Part shown: positions 24,415 to 32,991 of the stretch, piece after piece
Numbering within the stretch: the first letter of the stretch is position 1
How the letters are laid out: each line of letters begins with the position of its first letter
DNA from: Clostridiales bacterium
GTDB lineage: Bacteria; Bacillota; Clostridia; Monoglobales; Monoglobaceae
Assembly: GCA_019419865.1 (NCBI GenBank)
Contig: JAHZIG010000007.1
Span: 1 to 64,000, forward strand
Direction: 5' to 3'
Length of the DNA stretch: 64,000 nucleotides
Notes under the pieces: model-generated
The model's database searches: none
Seen by the model: only the letters and a program-made list of their open reading frames with translations
What the model was told of the DNA's origin: nothing
Program-made: the position numbers and the translations under genes

Positions 24415-25755
24415 CTATAGATTTAATTTTTTCTCCGGCAGACGCCTTGTGTAATACGTCATAGCGGCGGCGACAAAAATCGCGGTGAGCGCTTCGGTAA
24501 TAGGCATTGCAAACCAGATCGAATCGGCTCCGGCGATCGCGGGAAGAGCGGCTATGAGTATTCCGCTTATTACCAGCCCTCTCGCTACTGAAACGGTAAA
24601 GGAGGCGTAGGGTTTCATAAGCGCCTGGAAGTAGTAGGTCGAGAAGATGTTTAGCGGCAGCAGGAGAAAGGAGAGCGCGTACGTTCTTATAATATTCGGC
24701 GCCGTCGCAAGGATTTCCGGAGTCGGATCCATGAATATTTTTACAAACGCGAGAGGGAAAGCGAGGCAAGCGATCGTCCATATAAGGCTGAAAAACGCCG
24801 TCGCTCCCAGGGAATATTTAAGTACTTGCTTGATCCTGCCGCCAAGCTCCGCGCCGAAGTTCATCGATATTATAGGCTGCGCGGCTTGACCGACGCTGTA
24901 GGCGCAGCATTGGACGAACGTGCTTATATTGACGATTACTCCGTAGACGGACAGAGCGTTCGCGCCTAAATACTTCATTATTTGACGGTTGAACAATATA
25001 GTCAGGATCCCCATCGCTACGTCTATAAAGAATGTGGAGAAGCCGTTTACCGAAATATTGACGAGTTTTTTGAATATTCGCGTTGGGCGCGTAAGCCTTA
25101 GCGTGTTTCGTTTTGTGAAGAAATGCGAGAGCATTGTGATAAACGTGATCGCCGCGCCTATTGCGGTCGCGAGACCCGCGCCCCACGCGCCCGTATCGAA
25201 TGTGAAAACGAATATGTAATCCCCGAACACGTTGAATATGCCGCCGGCTAAAACCGCAGCCGTCGCAAGCGCCGGGTTTTTGTCGTTTCTTAAAAATGCG
25301 GCGAGCGCCTGATTGAACAGAAACAGCGGCAGAACGAATTTTATCGGTTCGATATAGCGTTCGGCAAGGGGTAAAAGATCGCCCTGAGCTCCGAAAAATA
25401 TCAGTATTTCCGTATCGAAGAATATGAACGCGAGCCATACCGCGACGGATAAAACTATTGAGCCGATAACGGACGCGGTGAAATACTCCTCGGCGTGTTT
25501 TGAATCGTTTTCGCCGCGGCCTTTTATGGAACTAAAGATAACCGAACCGCCTATTCCCATGAGCAGGCCGAGGCTGTAGATTATGTTCCAGACCGGAGCG
25601 ACCGCGGCGAGCGCCGCTGTTCCGTTGGGGCCGTGATACTGTCCGACCATCGCCATGTCGACGATGGAATAGATCGACGTGATGAGCGAACTGCCGAACG
25701 CCGCCGCCAGATATTTAAAGTATATGTTTTTTACGTTGCATTTTAAAAAATCCAT
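24415..25755 (-). CDS. MATE family efflux transporter (MepA/NorM-like)
   Basis: 446 residues with twelve predicted membrane segments; Na+ or H+ driven exporter of cationic drugs or metabolites. Two homologous six-helix halves are visible. The first contains SIVDMAMVGQYHGPNGTAALAA, where VDMAMVG is a typical MatE start. The second contains GQAAQPIISMNFGA, the matching Q/P-rich motif. ATG 25755 has a strong AGGAGGG site. The in-frame extension to 25845 would translate through a terminator hairpin and is rejected. The 120-base leader carries an attenuator, so expression is probably induced by a small molecule or by ribosome stalling. Confidence 0.9.
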   Translation of the reverse strand: MDFLKCNVKNIYFKYLAAAFGSSLITSIYSIVDMAMVGQYHGPNGTAALAAVAPVWNIIYSLGLLMGIGGSVIFSSIKGRGENDSKHAEEYFTASVIGSIVLSVAVWLAFIFFDTEILIFFGAQGDLLPLAERYIEPIKFVLPLFLFNQALAAFLRNDKNPALATAAVLAGGIFNVFGDYIFVFTFDTGAWGAGLATAIGAAITFITMLSHFFTKRNTLRLTRPTRIFKKLVNISVNGFSTFFIDVAMGILTILFNRQIMKYLGANALSVYGVIVNISTFVQCCAYSVGQAAQPIISMNFGAELGGRIKQVLKYSLGATAFFSLIWTIACLAFPLAFVKIFMDPTPEILATAPNIIRTYALSFLLLPLNIFSTYYFQALMKPYASFTVSVARGLVISGILIAALPAIAGADSIWFAMPITEALTAIFVAAAMTYYTRRLPEKKLNL

Positions 25756-25782
25756 ACGCGTCCCTCCTAAAGATCGTTTATA

Positions 25783-25840
25783 TAAAACAAAGAGCCGGAT
25801 AAGAATAACAGACGTCTCAGCCTGTAGCCTTATCCGGCTC
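25783..25840 (-). terminator. Leader terminator of the MATE transcript
   Basis: Minus strand GAGCCGGATAAG (25840-25829) and CTTATCCGGCTC (25803-25792) are perfect 12-bp arms, followed by TTTGTTTT. It ends about 30 bases before the ribosome site, the usual place for an attenuator. Confidence 0.85.
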
Positions 25841-25877
25841 GTCATTTCCTACGAATGACTCGCCCTCCGAGCAAGCT
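25837..25877 (-). promoter_or_regulatory. Structured leader element upstream of the MATE terminator
   Basis: GCTCG (25872-25868) can pair with CGAGC (25841-25837), enclosing GTCATT/AATGAC. The 3' side takes the first four bases of the terminator arm, so the two structures compete. I do not recognise the aptamer family. A possible short leader peptide (TTG 25874 to a TGA at 25845-25843, ending Arg-Arg-Lys) lacks a ribosome site. Confidence 0.5.
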
Positions 25878-25882
25878 TTTAT

Positions 25883-25911
25883 ATTATAACAACAGATTTG
25901 TTTAATGTCAA
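25883..25911 (-). promoter_or_regulatory. Consensus promoter of the MATE leader
   Basis: Minus strand TTGACA (25911-25906), exact 17-base spacer, TATAAT (25888-25883): a perfect SigA promoter, which suits control by attenuation rather than by activation. Confidence 0.9.
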
Positions 25912-26119
25912 GCGGTACGATCGACGCGGCGGACGGCTTTTATATTATTGTATACTCCGTGTTACGAATTTGTCAAAAATATTACTTGTGTAATTATCGA
26001 TATATATGTTATAATACTAAAGATATATTTGCTATTTTTAGTAATTAGAGGCTGAGTTGCAGCTTGTTATTGATATAATCGATAATATTAAGAATCATTT
26101 TAGACGGGTGGAGTAACAG

Positions 26120-28471
26120 ATGTTTGGGTTTAGTTATATAGCAAAAAGGATAGCGCCTTATCTTATAATTTTTACGGTTGCGTTTTCGAGCGTTTTTAGC
26201 GGAGTCGCTTTTGCCGAGAATGAGACTCCGAACGCGGAGGAGACGGAGAGCTCGTCGAACGCGGAAAAGACTTATACCGATATAACCTCGCAGCTCAGTA
26301 TGGAGCGCCGAAGAGAGCTGAGCGACTATCTTTGCAGATTCGGGGCCTGCTATACTACCGATTTCGAGGGTGAGAAAGGCGGCAAGGTCAGGTTCGACGA
26401 GGGCTGGAGCGATATCATGTCGGAGATAATCTGGTGGCAGTATTTGGCCTATAGCAAGAGCGACAGAGAAAATCCGAACGCGCCGATATACGGGAACCTT
26501 AAGCTGGTAACCCCCGAGACGCTGAGGCAGTGCGTAAAGGATACTTTCGACGTGAACGAGACCCCGTCCGCGGTCAGAGCGGTTGCGGACAGTTATTATA
26601 TAGATCATTCGGACGGCAATTACCATCCGCCGCAGCAGGATCCGAGCGGAACTATGTGGACGCGCTCGCCCGAGAGCTGTAAGATACAGTATGTTGTAAG
26701 GCTGGAAAATGGCGATCTTCTCGTCCAATATATCCCGGAATATCTAAAATCCGCGGAGGGAATGCACAGCGGTTCTCTGTACTATGCAAAGCTCAGAGAA
26801 GCTTCGAACGATTTCGGATACGTAGCCTACGAGATAGGAACGATATCCGCTTTGGACGACGAATACGTCGATATGGGCTTTATCGAGGACGCCCAAAACG
26901 GAGCGCGCGCGGTCTCAAATATCGAGTTCGACTACGAACGCTTTAAAACTTTCGGCGAGCTGGAGGAGTACGACGCGTATTTAAGAGAGGTTATTTCGAG
27001 TCTTGGCGGAGAACTTCCTAACGGTCCGGGCGTGAACGATATAGCGGCGTACATATCTGCCGCTTGCTCAAGATTATCCAAGGTAGAGCTTAAGGCGGAG
27101 AACAACTTTGCCGAGATAACGCCCAATACGATCGGCGACGGCGCCGAAGCCGCCGAGGCGGCGAGCGAGCGTTTGTGGGATACCGCTTCTGAGTTCGGCG
27201 TGCGGCCGAATAAGACCATAACCGTGCCTATTCAGATAGTTGTTACGGATCTGAACGAGGAAGGTATGCCGACGGTTACGTTCGACGAAAGCCTTAAGGA
27301 CGAGGAATTTGGATTTAACAATATGAGGATCCTGCTCGGCGATAACAGCCATGGAATTCTGCTCGATAAGGCGAGCCTCGATTATATAATAGAAGAGCTT
27401 GGCGGCGGTTTTAGGATAGAGTACGGCATGACTACGAGCGGGTATTTGATAAAGTTCTATAACTCGGCGGGAGAAGAGTTAGACGAAGCTCCGACGAATA
27501 TTAACTTTTCGATCCCGGCTCAGAATATGTACGACAGCGTATACGTTACGAGCGACGGCCGCGACTTTAATATAGGCGGCGAATTTGACGACGGCAATAC
27601 AAGTCTTGAATTTAAGACGAAGACCCCGGGTCAATATAAGGTCAAGAACAACGAACCTAAGATAGACGATATCGGAGACCTTAGCGAGGAGGAACAGGAG
27701 CATATAAAATATCTTGTTTCTAAGGATTATTTCACCTGCGTGGGCGGTTCGTTCAGAGGCGACGAGCAGTATACGAACTACAACGCCGCGAGGGCGGTGG
27801 CTTCCATGTTGTTCGCGGTGGATACCGATTCAAGAACGGATTACAGCGACGTGGACGAGACTGATCCGAGCGCGATATACGTAGCCTCTATAGAGAACGC
27901 CGGGATAACGCTGTATTCAGATCAGGGCGGATTAAAGTTTAACGGCAATTCGGCGGTTGGCCTTGAAGATACGTTGGTTAGGAGCATGGGGCTGCTCGTC
28001 GAGTATAAGGGTTATTATCCGCCGGAAATGAGCGGCGACGAGGACAGACCTTACGCGAGCTCGTATTTGAATTTTCCGGACTGCCAGTATATGCAGGGCG
28101 ATTCATTGGACGAACTTGCGCTTGGAGTCAGAGAAGGGATAATCAACGACGGGATGGCGCTGACTGTGGATGAGAATAGATTTGACAGAAAGTCGGCGGC
28201 CGAATTTTTGTATCGGCTGTTTGAGAGGATGTGCGAGACCTCGCCCGTGAGTTTTGACGCAGAAGGAGAGTATAGATCGGATACGGTCGTGTTTAATCCG
28301 CTGTCTACCATGAGTTTTGAGCCGCCGGCAATGCTTTATTTATACATAGGTTGTCTCGTAGTCGGGTTAATTTTTGCGGCGCTGTTATATATAATGGGCA
28401 AAAAGAATAAAATACGTAACGAGACCGCAGAAGACGCCGGAGAAGACAGCGATTATTGGGATGAATTTTAG
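26120..28471 (+). CDS. Large membrane-anchored exported protein, unknown function, degenerate SLH-like repeats
   Basis: 783 residues. A signal peptide or N-terminal membrane segment covers about 10-32 (IAPYLIIFTVAFSSVFSGVAFAE) and a C-terminal membrane helix about 737-758 (LYLYIGCLVVGLIFAALLYI), followed by an acidic cytoplasmic tail. The long extracellular part has a helical N-terminal region, a beta-rich middle (about 340-510, KTITVPIQIVVTDLN..) and a region about 520-735 resembling SLH repeats in rhythm (LVSKDYFTCVGGSFRGDEQYTNYNAARAVASML; GIINDGMALTVDENRFDRKSAAEFLYRL) but without the canonical motif. I do not recognise a family for the rest. The ribosome site is GGGTGGAG before ATG 26120. 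It is a single gene divergent from the MATE gene. It could be a wall-polymer-binding or protease-like secretion accessory; this is unproven. Confidence 0.75.
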   Translation: MFGFSYIAKRIAPYLIIFTVAFSSVFSGVAFAENETPNAEETESSSNAEKTYTDITSQLSMERRRELSDYLCRFGACYTTDFEGEKGGKVRFDEGWSDIMSEIIWWQYLAYSKSDRENPNAPIYGNLKLVTPETLRQCVKDTFDVNETPSAVRAVADSYYIDHSDGNYHPPQQDPSGTMWTRSPESCKIQYVVRLENGDLLVQYIPEYLKSAEGMHSGSLYYAKLREASNDFGYVAYEIGTISALDDEYVDMGFIEDAQNGARAVSNIEFDYERFKTFGELEEYDAYLREVISSLGGELPNGPGVNDIAAYISAACSRLSKVELKAENNFAEITPNTIGDGAEAAEAASERLWDTASEFGVRPNKTITVPIQIVVTDLNEEGMPTVTFDESLKDEEFGFNNMRILLGDNSHGILLDKASLDYIIEELGGGFRIEYGMTTSGYLIKFYNSAGEELDEAPTNINFSIPAQNMYDSVYVTSDGRDFNIGGEFDDGNTSLEFKTKTPGQYKVKNNEPKIDDIGDLSEEEQEHIKYLVSKDYFTCVGGSFRGDEQYTNYNAARAVASMLFAVDTDSRTDYSDVDETDPSAIYVASIENAGITLYSDQGGLKFNGNSAVGLEDTLVRSMGLLVEYKGYYPPEMSGDEDRPYASSYLNFPDCQYMQGDSLDELALGVREGIINDGMALTVDENRFDRKSAAEFLYRLFERMCETSPVSFDAEGEYRSDTVVFNPLSTMSFEPPAMLYLYIGCLVVGLIFAALLYIMGKKNKIRNETAEDAGEDSDYWDEF

Positions 28472-28612
28472 AGTTTGTTCCTAATATGACGCGTTTTAAG
28501 ATTAAGAATAACAAATAGGTGAGTTTTTAACAACTATGATAAATTTTCAGTGGATTTAATTAGTAAAAACGGCTGAAAGATTTGGTAAAACAAATTTTTT
28601 AATTAAAAACGC

Positions 28613-28641
28613 TTGACAAACAAAAAATTCAGCGGTATAAT
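28613..28641 (+). promoter_or_regulatory. Promoter of glutamine synthetase leader
   Basis: TTGACA (28613-28618), 17-base spacer, TATAAT (28636-28641): a perfect consensus, consistent with regulation after initiation. Confidence 0.9.
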
Positions 28642-28647
28642 TCACAC

Positions 28648-28702
28648 GTAAGTTGGATACAGCAATGACGCTGTGAGTTATTAGAACTCACAGCGTTTTT
28701 TC
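28648..28702 (+). promoter_or_regulatory. ANTAR-type antitermination leader of glnN
   Basis: A hairpin ACAGC-AATGAC-GCTGT (28659-28674) has a six-base loop with A at position 1 and G at position 4, the signature bound by ANTAR antiterminators. Its 3' half overlaps the ascending arm of the following terminator. A weaker stem (GTA/TAC, 28648-28660) may be the first hairpin of the usual pair. No ANTAR protein is encoded in this window. Confidence 0.65.
28668..28702 (+). terminator. Leader terminator upstream of glnN
   Basis: ACGCTGTGAGTT (28668-28679) and AACTCACAGCGT (28685-28696) are perfect 12-bp arms around a 5-base loop, followed by TTTTTTCTTT, about 50 bases before the start codon. Confidence 0.9.
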
Positions 28703-28756
28703 TTTATTATAGTAAAATTATTATCCATATTAATTTATATTGAAAGGGTGTTTTTT

Positions 28757-30850
28757 ATGAAAGACATGAACGAGCTTTTTGGCAGCGCGGTATTTGAAGA
28801 CGAGGTGCAGAGAGTACGCCTTCCGGATACGATCTATAAGCAGCTCAGAAAAACCAAGGAAGAGGGTACCCCGCTCACGAGAGAAGTGGCCGACGTTGTA
28901 GCGAACGCGATGAAGGACTGGGCGGTTGAGAACGGCGTAACGCATTTTACGCATTGGTTCCAGCCTATGACCGGCGTTACAGCAGAGAAACACGACAGCT
29001 TTATTCAGCCGGACGGAGTGGATAAAGTTATCATGGAATTCAGCGGTAAAGAGCTTATAAAGGGCGAGCCGGACGCTTCGAGCTTCCCTTCGGGCGGACT
29101 TCGTTCTACGTTTGAGGCGAGAGGCTATACTGCGTGGGATCCGACGGTCAACGCGTTTATCAAAGACGGAATTCTTTGTATACCCACAGTATTCTGCTCG
29201 TATACCGGCGAGGCTCTGGATAAGAAAACGCCTCTTATGCGTTCCATGGACGCGATAAGTAATTCGGCTTGCAGAATTCTTAAAATACTCGGCGATACTG
29301 ACGTTAAACGCGTTATGACTACGGTCGGACCCGAGCAGGAATATTTCCTTATCGACAGAAGCGTAGCTTTGAAGAGACGCGACATTACATACACTGGAAG
29401 AACGCTGTTCGGAGCTCCTTCGCCTAAGGGTCAGGAACTCGACGATCACTATTTCGGAGTCGTAAAGACGAGAGTTTCGGCTTACATGAAAGAGGTCGAC
29501 GAAGAGCTTTGGAAGCTCGGCATACTGGCTAAAACAAAGCATAACGAGGTCGCTCCGGCTCAGCACGAGCTCGCGCCTATCTTCACGCAGGCGAACATCG
29601 CTACGGATCATAACCAGCTCACTATGGAAATAATGAAGAAAGTAGCTGAGAAGCATGGCATGAAGTGTCTCCTGCATGAAAAACCGTTCGAGGGTATCAA
29701 CGGTTCCGGTAAACACAACAACTGGTCCATATCGACCGACAAAGGCGAGAACCTCTTAAATCCGGGCAAGAAACCTCACGACAACACGAGATTCTTATTA
29801 TTCCTCAGCGCGGTCATCACGGCTGTAGACGAATATCAGGATCTGCTTCGTTTCTCGGTAGCTTCAGCGGGCAACGATCACAGACTCGGAGCTAACGAGG
29901 CGCCTCCGGCGATCATCTCTATGTTTATCGGCGACGACCTTTTGGAGATACTTGAATCAATCCAGAACGACGCCGACTATGAAAACAAGAAAAAAGAAGT
30001 AATGGGCGCAGGCGTGGACGCCGTTCCGGGCTTCGCTAAGGATACGACCGACAGAAACAGAACTTCGCCGTTTGCGTTTACGGGTAATAAATTCGAGTTC
30101 AGAATGGCGGGTTCTTCACTCTCTATTTCGGGACCGAACTTTATTTTAAATACCGCGGTAGCGGAGATTCTCGACAGATTCGCCGACGTGCTCGAACCGG
30201 CTGAGGATAAGAACGCGGCGATTTACGACATAGTTAGAGATACTATGAAGAATCACAGCAGGATCATATTCAACGGCAACAACTATTCGGACGAGTGGGT
30301 AGAAGAAGCCGAAAAGAGAGGTCTTTTGAACTTAAAGAGCACTCCGGACGCATTGCCGTGCTTCATTGCTGAGAAGAACGTAGAACTGTTTGAAAAGCAT
30401 AACGTTCTGACTAAAGATGAAATGTACGCGCGCTATGAAATAGGCGTTGAAAATTACAGCAAAGTAATCAACATCGAGGCCACGACTATGGTTGAGATGG
30501 CGAAGCGCGATATTCTTCCGGCGTCGGTTAAATACGTGCAGGAGCTCAGCGAGACCGTACTCGCTAAGAGACAGGTAAGCGCTAATATCGTTTGCGACTT
30601 TGAGGAGAGCAGGATAGAAGAAAACTCTAAGCTCATCGATTCCATGTATAAAGCGCTCGGCGAGCTGGAGATCAAACTTGCTAAGGCTCACGAGATGGAA
30701 GAGGGGCAGAAGCAGGCTGAGTTTTATCATGACAAGGTTCTCTCCGCTATGGAGGAGCTTAGAAAATACGCGGACGAATTAGAGCAGTGCACCGCTAAGG
30801 AGTACTGGCCGTTCCCGACGTATGGAGATCTGCTGTTCAGTATCCAGTAA
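28757..30850 (+). CDS. glnN: Glutamine synthetase type III
   Basis: 697 residues; makes glutamine from glutamate, ammonia and ATP. Length and sequence match GSIII (Bacteroides/Clostridial GlnN), which is about 250 residues longer than GSI. Visible motifs are THWFQPMTG and PDASSFPSGGLRSTFEARGYTAWDP near the N-terminus, GPEQEYFLID with metal-binding glutamates near 200, KHNEVAPAQHELAP near 270, the ATP-binding NGSGKHNNWS near 320, and RLGANEAPPAI. The helical C-terminus (about 600-690) is typical of GSIII hexamer packing. ATG 28757 follows GAAAGGGTG; the in-frame GTG 28748 is part of that site. It is monocistronic, preceded by an ANTAR-like leader and followed by a strong terminator. Confidence 0.96.
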   Translation: MKDMNELFGSAVFEDEVQRVRLPDTIYKQLRKTKEEGTPLTREVADVVANAMKDWAVENGVTHFTHWFQPMTGVTAEKHDSFIQPDGVDKVIMEFSGKELIKGEPDASSFPSGGLRSTFEARGYTAWDPTVNAFIKDGILCIPTVFCSYTGEALDKKTPLMRSMDAISNSACRILKILGDTDVKRVMTTVGPEQEYFLIDRSVALKRRDITYTGRTLFGAPSPKGQELDDHYFGVVKTRVSAYMKEVDEELWKLGILAKTKHNEVAPAQHELAPIFTQANIATDHNQLTMEIMKKVAEKHGMKCLLHEKPFEGINGSGKHNNWSISTDKGENLLNPGKKPHDNTRFLLFLSAVITAVDEYQDLLRFSVASAGNDHRLGANEAPPAIISMFIGDDLLEILESIQNDADYENKKKEVMGAGVDAVPGFAKDTTDRNRTSPFAFTGNKFEFRMAGSSLSISGPNFILNTAVAEILDRFADVLEPAEDKNAAIYDIVRDTMKNHSRIIFNGNNYSDEWVEEAEKRGLLNLKSTPDALPCFIAEKNVELFEKHNVLTKDEMYARYEIGVENYSKVINIEATTMVEMAKRDILPASVKYVQELSETVLAKRQVSANIVCDFEESRIEENSKLIDSMYKALGELEIKLAKAHEMEEGQKQAEFYHDKVLSAMEELRKYADELEQCTAKEYWPFPTYGDLLFSIQ

Positions 30851-30878
30851 TCTGAATCATATATACTGAAGCTTAATT

Positions 30879-30920
30879 GGATAAAACAAGTTTTAACCGG
30901 CTTGTTTTATCCTTTTATTT
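30879..30920 (+). terminator. Intrinsic terminator of glnN
   Basis: GGATAAAACAAG and CTTGTTTTATCC are perfect 12-bp arms around a 10-base loop, followed by TTTTATTTTT. Confidence 0.9.
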
Positions 30921-31121
30921 TTATCGGCCGCAACGTTATTTAGGCAGTCGTGATATAAACGGCTTCATATATGCTAAATTTCTATTGATTTAATGTTTTG
31001 GCTGTGATAATATAATTAAACAAACGATTCAGGGGAAGATAAATTATTGACGTAAATTATGGGCGGAGACTTTGCTTGAAATTATGATAAAAGTTCTTTT
31101 ATGATAGGAGGACTCGATTAT

Positions 31122-31727
31122 ATGGATTATTCTTTAATTTCTGATGAAGAGTTGGTAGAAATGTCCGCGACCGGTGACAAAAAAGCGGAGGAGTTTTTAC
31201 TTAATAAATATAAAAACTTGGTTAAATCCAGGGTCAAATCCTATTATATCGCCGGCGGGGACAGAGAAGATCTGGTTCAGGAGGGAATGATAGGTCTTTT
31301 TAAAGCCATTAGGGACTATAACTCTGAGAAACAAGTGGGGTTTCATATTTTTGCGGATATGTGTATAAAGCGACAGATTATAACGGCTATAAAAACGTCG
31401 CTTCGGCAGAAACATTTTCCGCTTAACAACTACGTCTCTTTAAATAAGCCGGCGTATGACGATGAGTCGGAGCGGACTCTTGTGGAAACGCTGATCGAAA
31501 GAGATTCGATAGACCCCGAGGAGCTGTATTTGAAACGTGAAAAGATAAAAGCCTTGGGCGACGAGATCGAAAAGAAATTAAGCGATATGGAAAAGACTGT
31601 CTTATCTCTTTATCTTGAGGGGCTGAGCTATAAGGAGATCGCCGAAGTCATTGGCAAGACGCCGAAATCTATCGACAACGCTTTGCAAAGAATAAAACGT
31701 AAATTGGACAAACAGATCGATATATAA
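31122..31727 (+). CDS. sigH: RNA polymerase sporulation sigma factor SigH
   Basis: 201 residues, sigma-70 family, closest in form to SigH (Spo0H), the transition-state sigma that drives early sporulation genes. Region 2 covers about residues 20-90, with GGDREDLVQEGMIGLFKAIRDY, then FADMCIKRQIITAIKTSLRQKHFPLN, a very SigH-like 2.4/3.0 stretch. Region 4 covers about 145-200, with LSDMEKTVLSLYLEGLSYKEIA and KSIDNALQRIKRKL. ATG 31122 is nine bases after AGGAGG; the ATG at 31101 would include that site. It stands alone, with a terminator at 31744. Confidence 0.93.
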   Translation: MDYSLISDEELVEMSATGDKKAEEFLLNKYKNLVKSRVKSYYIAGGDREDLVQEGMIGLFKAIRDYNSEKQVGFHIFADMCIKRQIITAIKTSLRQKHFPLNNYVSLNKPAYDDESERTLVETLIERDSIDPEELYLKREKIKALGDEIEKKLSDMEKTVLSLYLEGLSYKEIAEVIGKTPKSIDNALQRIKRKLDKQIDI

Positions 31728-31743
31728 ACCGGTCTTATAAAAA

Positions 31744-31781
31744 TACCGCAATAGGCGCGCTTCCTGTGCGGTTATTTTTTT
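31744..31781 (+). terminator. Intrinsic terminator of sigH
   Basis: ACCGCA and TGCGGT stem around a G/C-containing loop, followed by TATTTTTTTG. Confidence 0.75.
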
Positions 31782-31925
31782 GCAAAATAACAGTAATCAA
31801 ATCAAAAAATCAGTTCACAAAAAGACAAAATTACCCCTTGACAATACTGAAACGCGCCTGTACATAAATTTTATCAGTATTTAATATTTTTTTGAAAATA
31901 ACATTTTGTTAACAAATTATTCATC

Positions 31926-32040
31926 TAATCCACAGCCTCTAAGCGGCGTATATATAGTTATTCACAGATTTACACACATTATCCACAGGTTGAGCTGAGA
32001 AATTACACACAATCAAATTGAATTTTTAAGGTTTTCCACA
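31926..32040 (+). other. Cluster of four DnaA boxes in an A/T-rich gene-free region
   Basis: A perfect DnaA box TTATCCACA lies at 31979-31987, with three one-mismatch boxes in the same direction: TAATCCACA (31926-31934), TTATTCACA (31958-31966) and TTTTCCACA (32032-32040). Two weaker matches (TTTACACAC about 31969, TTACACACA about 32003) fill the gaps. The region just upstream (about 31861-31925) is very A/T-rich. Gap 31782-32385 holds no gene. It may be a replication-origin part, a DnaA-titrating site, or a DnaA-controlled promoter region for tmk. dnaA/dnaN are not in the window. Confidence 0.65.
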
Positions 32041-32245
32041 GGCTGAAAAAACAGCGTATTTGCGGACATGTTTTGATAGAAATTATAAAACCGAATTCTC
32101 CGTACAAACGGTGTAATTTTTTGTAAATCATACCTATTACAGAAATTTTGCCATAATTGCTTTCGGCGACAAAAGACGAAAAACCGGCGTTATTTTTTTA
32201 ATCTATACAGATTTTTATAGGAATAAGTAAAAAATATCATTTTAC

Positions 32246-32274
32246 TTGACGTTATAAGAAATTTGTAGTATCAT
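32246..32274 (+). promoter_or_regulatory. Promoter of tmk-metK
   Basis: TTGACG (32246-32251), 17-base spacer, TATCAT (32269-32274). A second candidate TTGACA at 31838-31843 upstream of the DnaA boxes has only a weak -10. Confidence 0.65.
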
Positions 32275-32385
32275 TAAATGACAAGCGTTTAACATTTTGT
32301 GAAAAAGAATTATTGAGGTTACGAAACCGCGACGGTTTGGAGAGCGCGGAGCGGCTAAGAGTTTGTGCGTATGAAGGGCGGACGT

Positions 32386-32991
32386 ATGGGAAAGTTTATA
32401 GTTATCGAGGGGCTTGACGGAAGCGGCAAGTCCACGCAGATAGACCTTTTGGCTAAGGCGTTAAAAGATAGAGGCGAAGCGGTTTATGCGACTGCGGAGC
32501 CGAGCGAGGGTTATATAGGCAGATATTTGAGGGCGATCTTGTCCGAGAGCGTGGAGACGGATATGCATTTTCAGGCGGCGTTGTTTTTGGCCGATAGGAT
32601 CGACCATGTTACAAACAAAAACGACGGGATAAAGAAATACCTTGACAAGGGATATACGGTTATCTGCGATAGATATTATTATTCGTCTTTCGCTTATCAG
32701 GGAACCGCTACCGATATGGATTGGGTCATGGATATGAACCTCGGCTGCGATAAAATAATAAAGCCGGACGTCTGTATATTTCTTGACGTCGATCCGGCGA
32801 CATGCAAGGGCAGGATAGATGCGACCCGTGAAAAAGCCGAGCTTTATGAGAGGGACGTCGAGCTAATGGCTAAGGTAAGAGAAAACTTTATCTCGGCGCT
32901 GGGCAGACTTAAGAATGATGAGAATATTTATATCGTCGACGCAAACAGGGACGTCGACGAGGTTGCAAAGGAGATAATGAGATATGTATAG
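32386..32991 (+). CDS. tmk: Thymidylate kinase
   Basis: 201 residues; phosphorylates dTMP to dTDP for DNA synthesis. The P-loop is GLDGSGKST at residues 9-17, the Asp-Arg-Tyr motif is [13 protein letters not shown] near 92-104, and the substrate/lid region is [20 protein letters not shown] near 130-160. ATG 32386 is chosen because the P-loop sits at the family's usual distance. In-frame GTG 32365 and ATG 32371 add only a few basic residues; ribosome sites are weak for all three. It overlaps metK by eight bases, so the two are translationally coupled. Confidence 0.94.
   Translation: MGKFIVIEGLDGSGKSTQIDLLAKALKDRGEAVYATAEPSEGYIGRYLRAILSESVETDMHFQAALFLADRIDHVTNKNDGIKKYLDKGYTVICDRYYYSSFAYQGTATDMDWVMDMNLGCDKIIKPDVCIFLDVDPATCKGRIDATREKAELYERDVELMAKVRENFISALGRLKNDENIYIVDANRDVDEVAKEIMRYV

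Noticed and set aside
25756..25845. Longer MATE protein starting at 25845
   Set aside because: It would translate through the perfect terminator hairpin; the AGGAGGG site marks ATG 25755.
28730..29716. Minus-strand frame of 328 codons opposite glnN
   Set aside because: The glnN frame is a certain gene with promoter, leader and terminator; the antisense frame has no family features.
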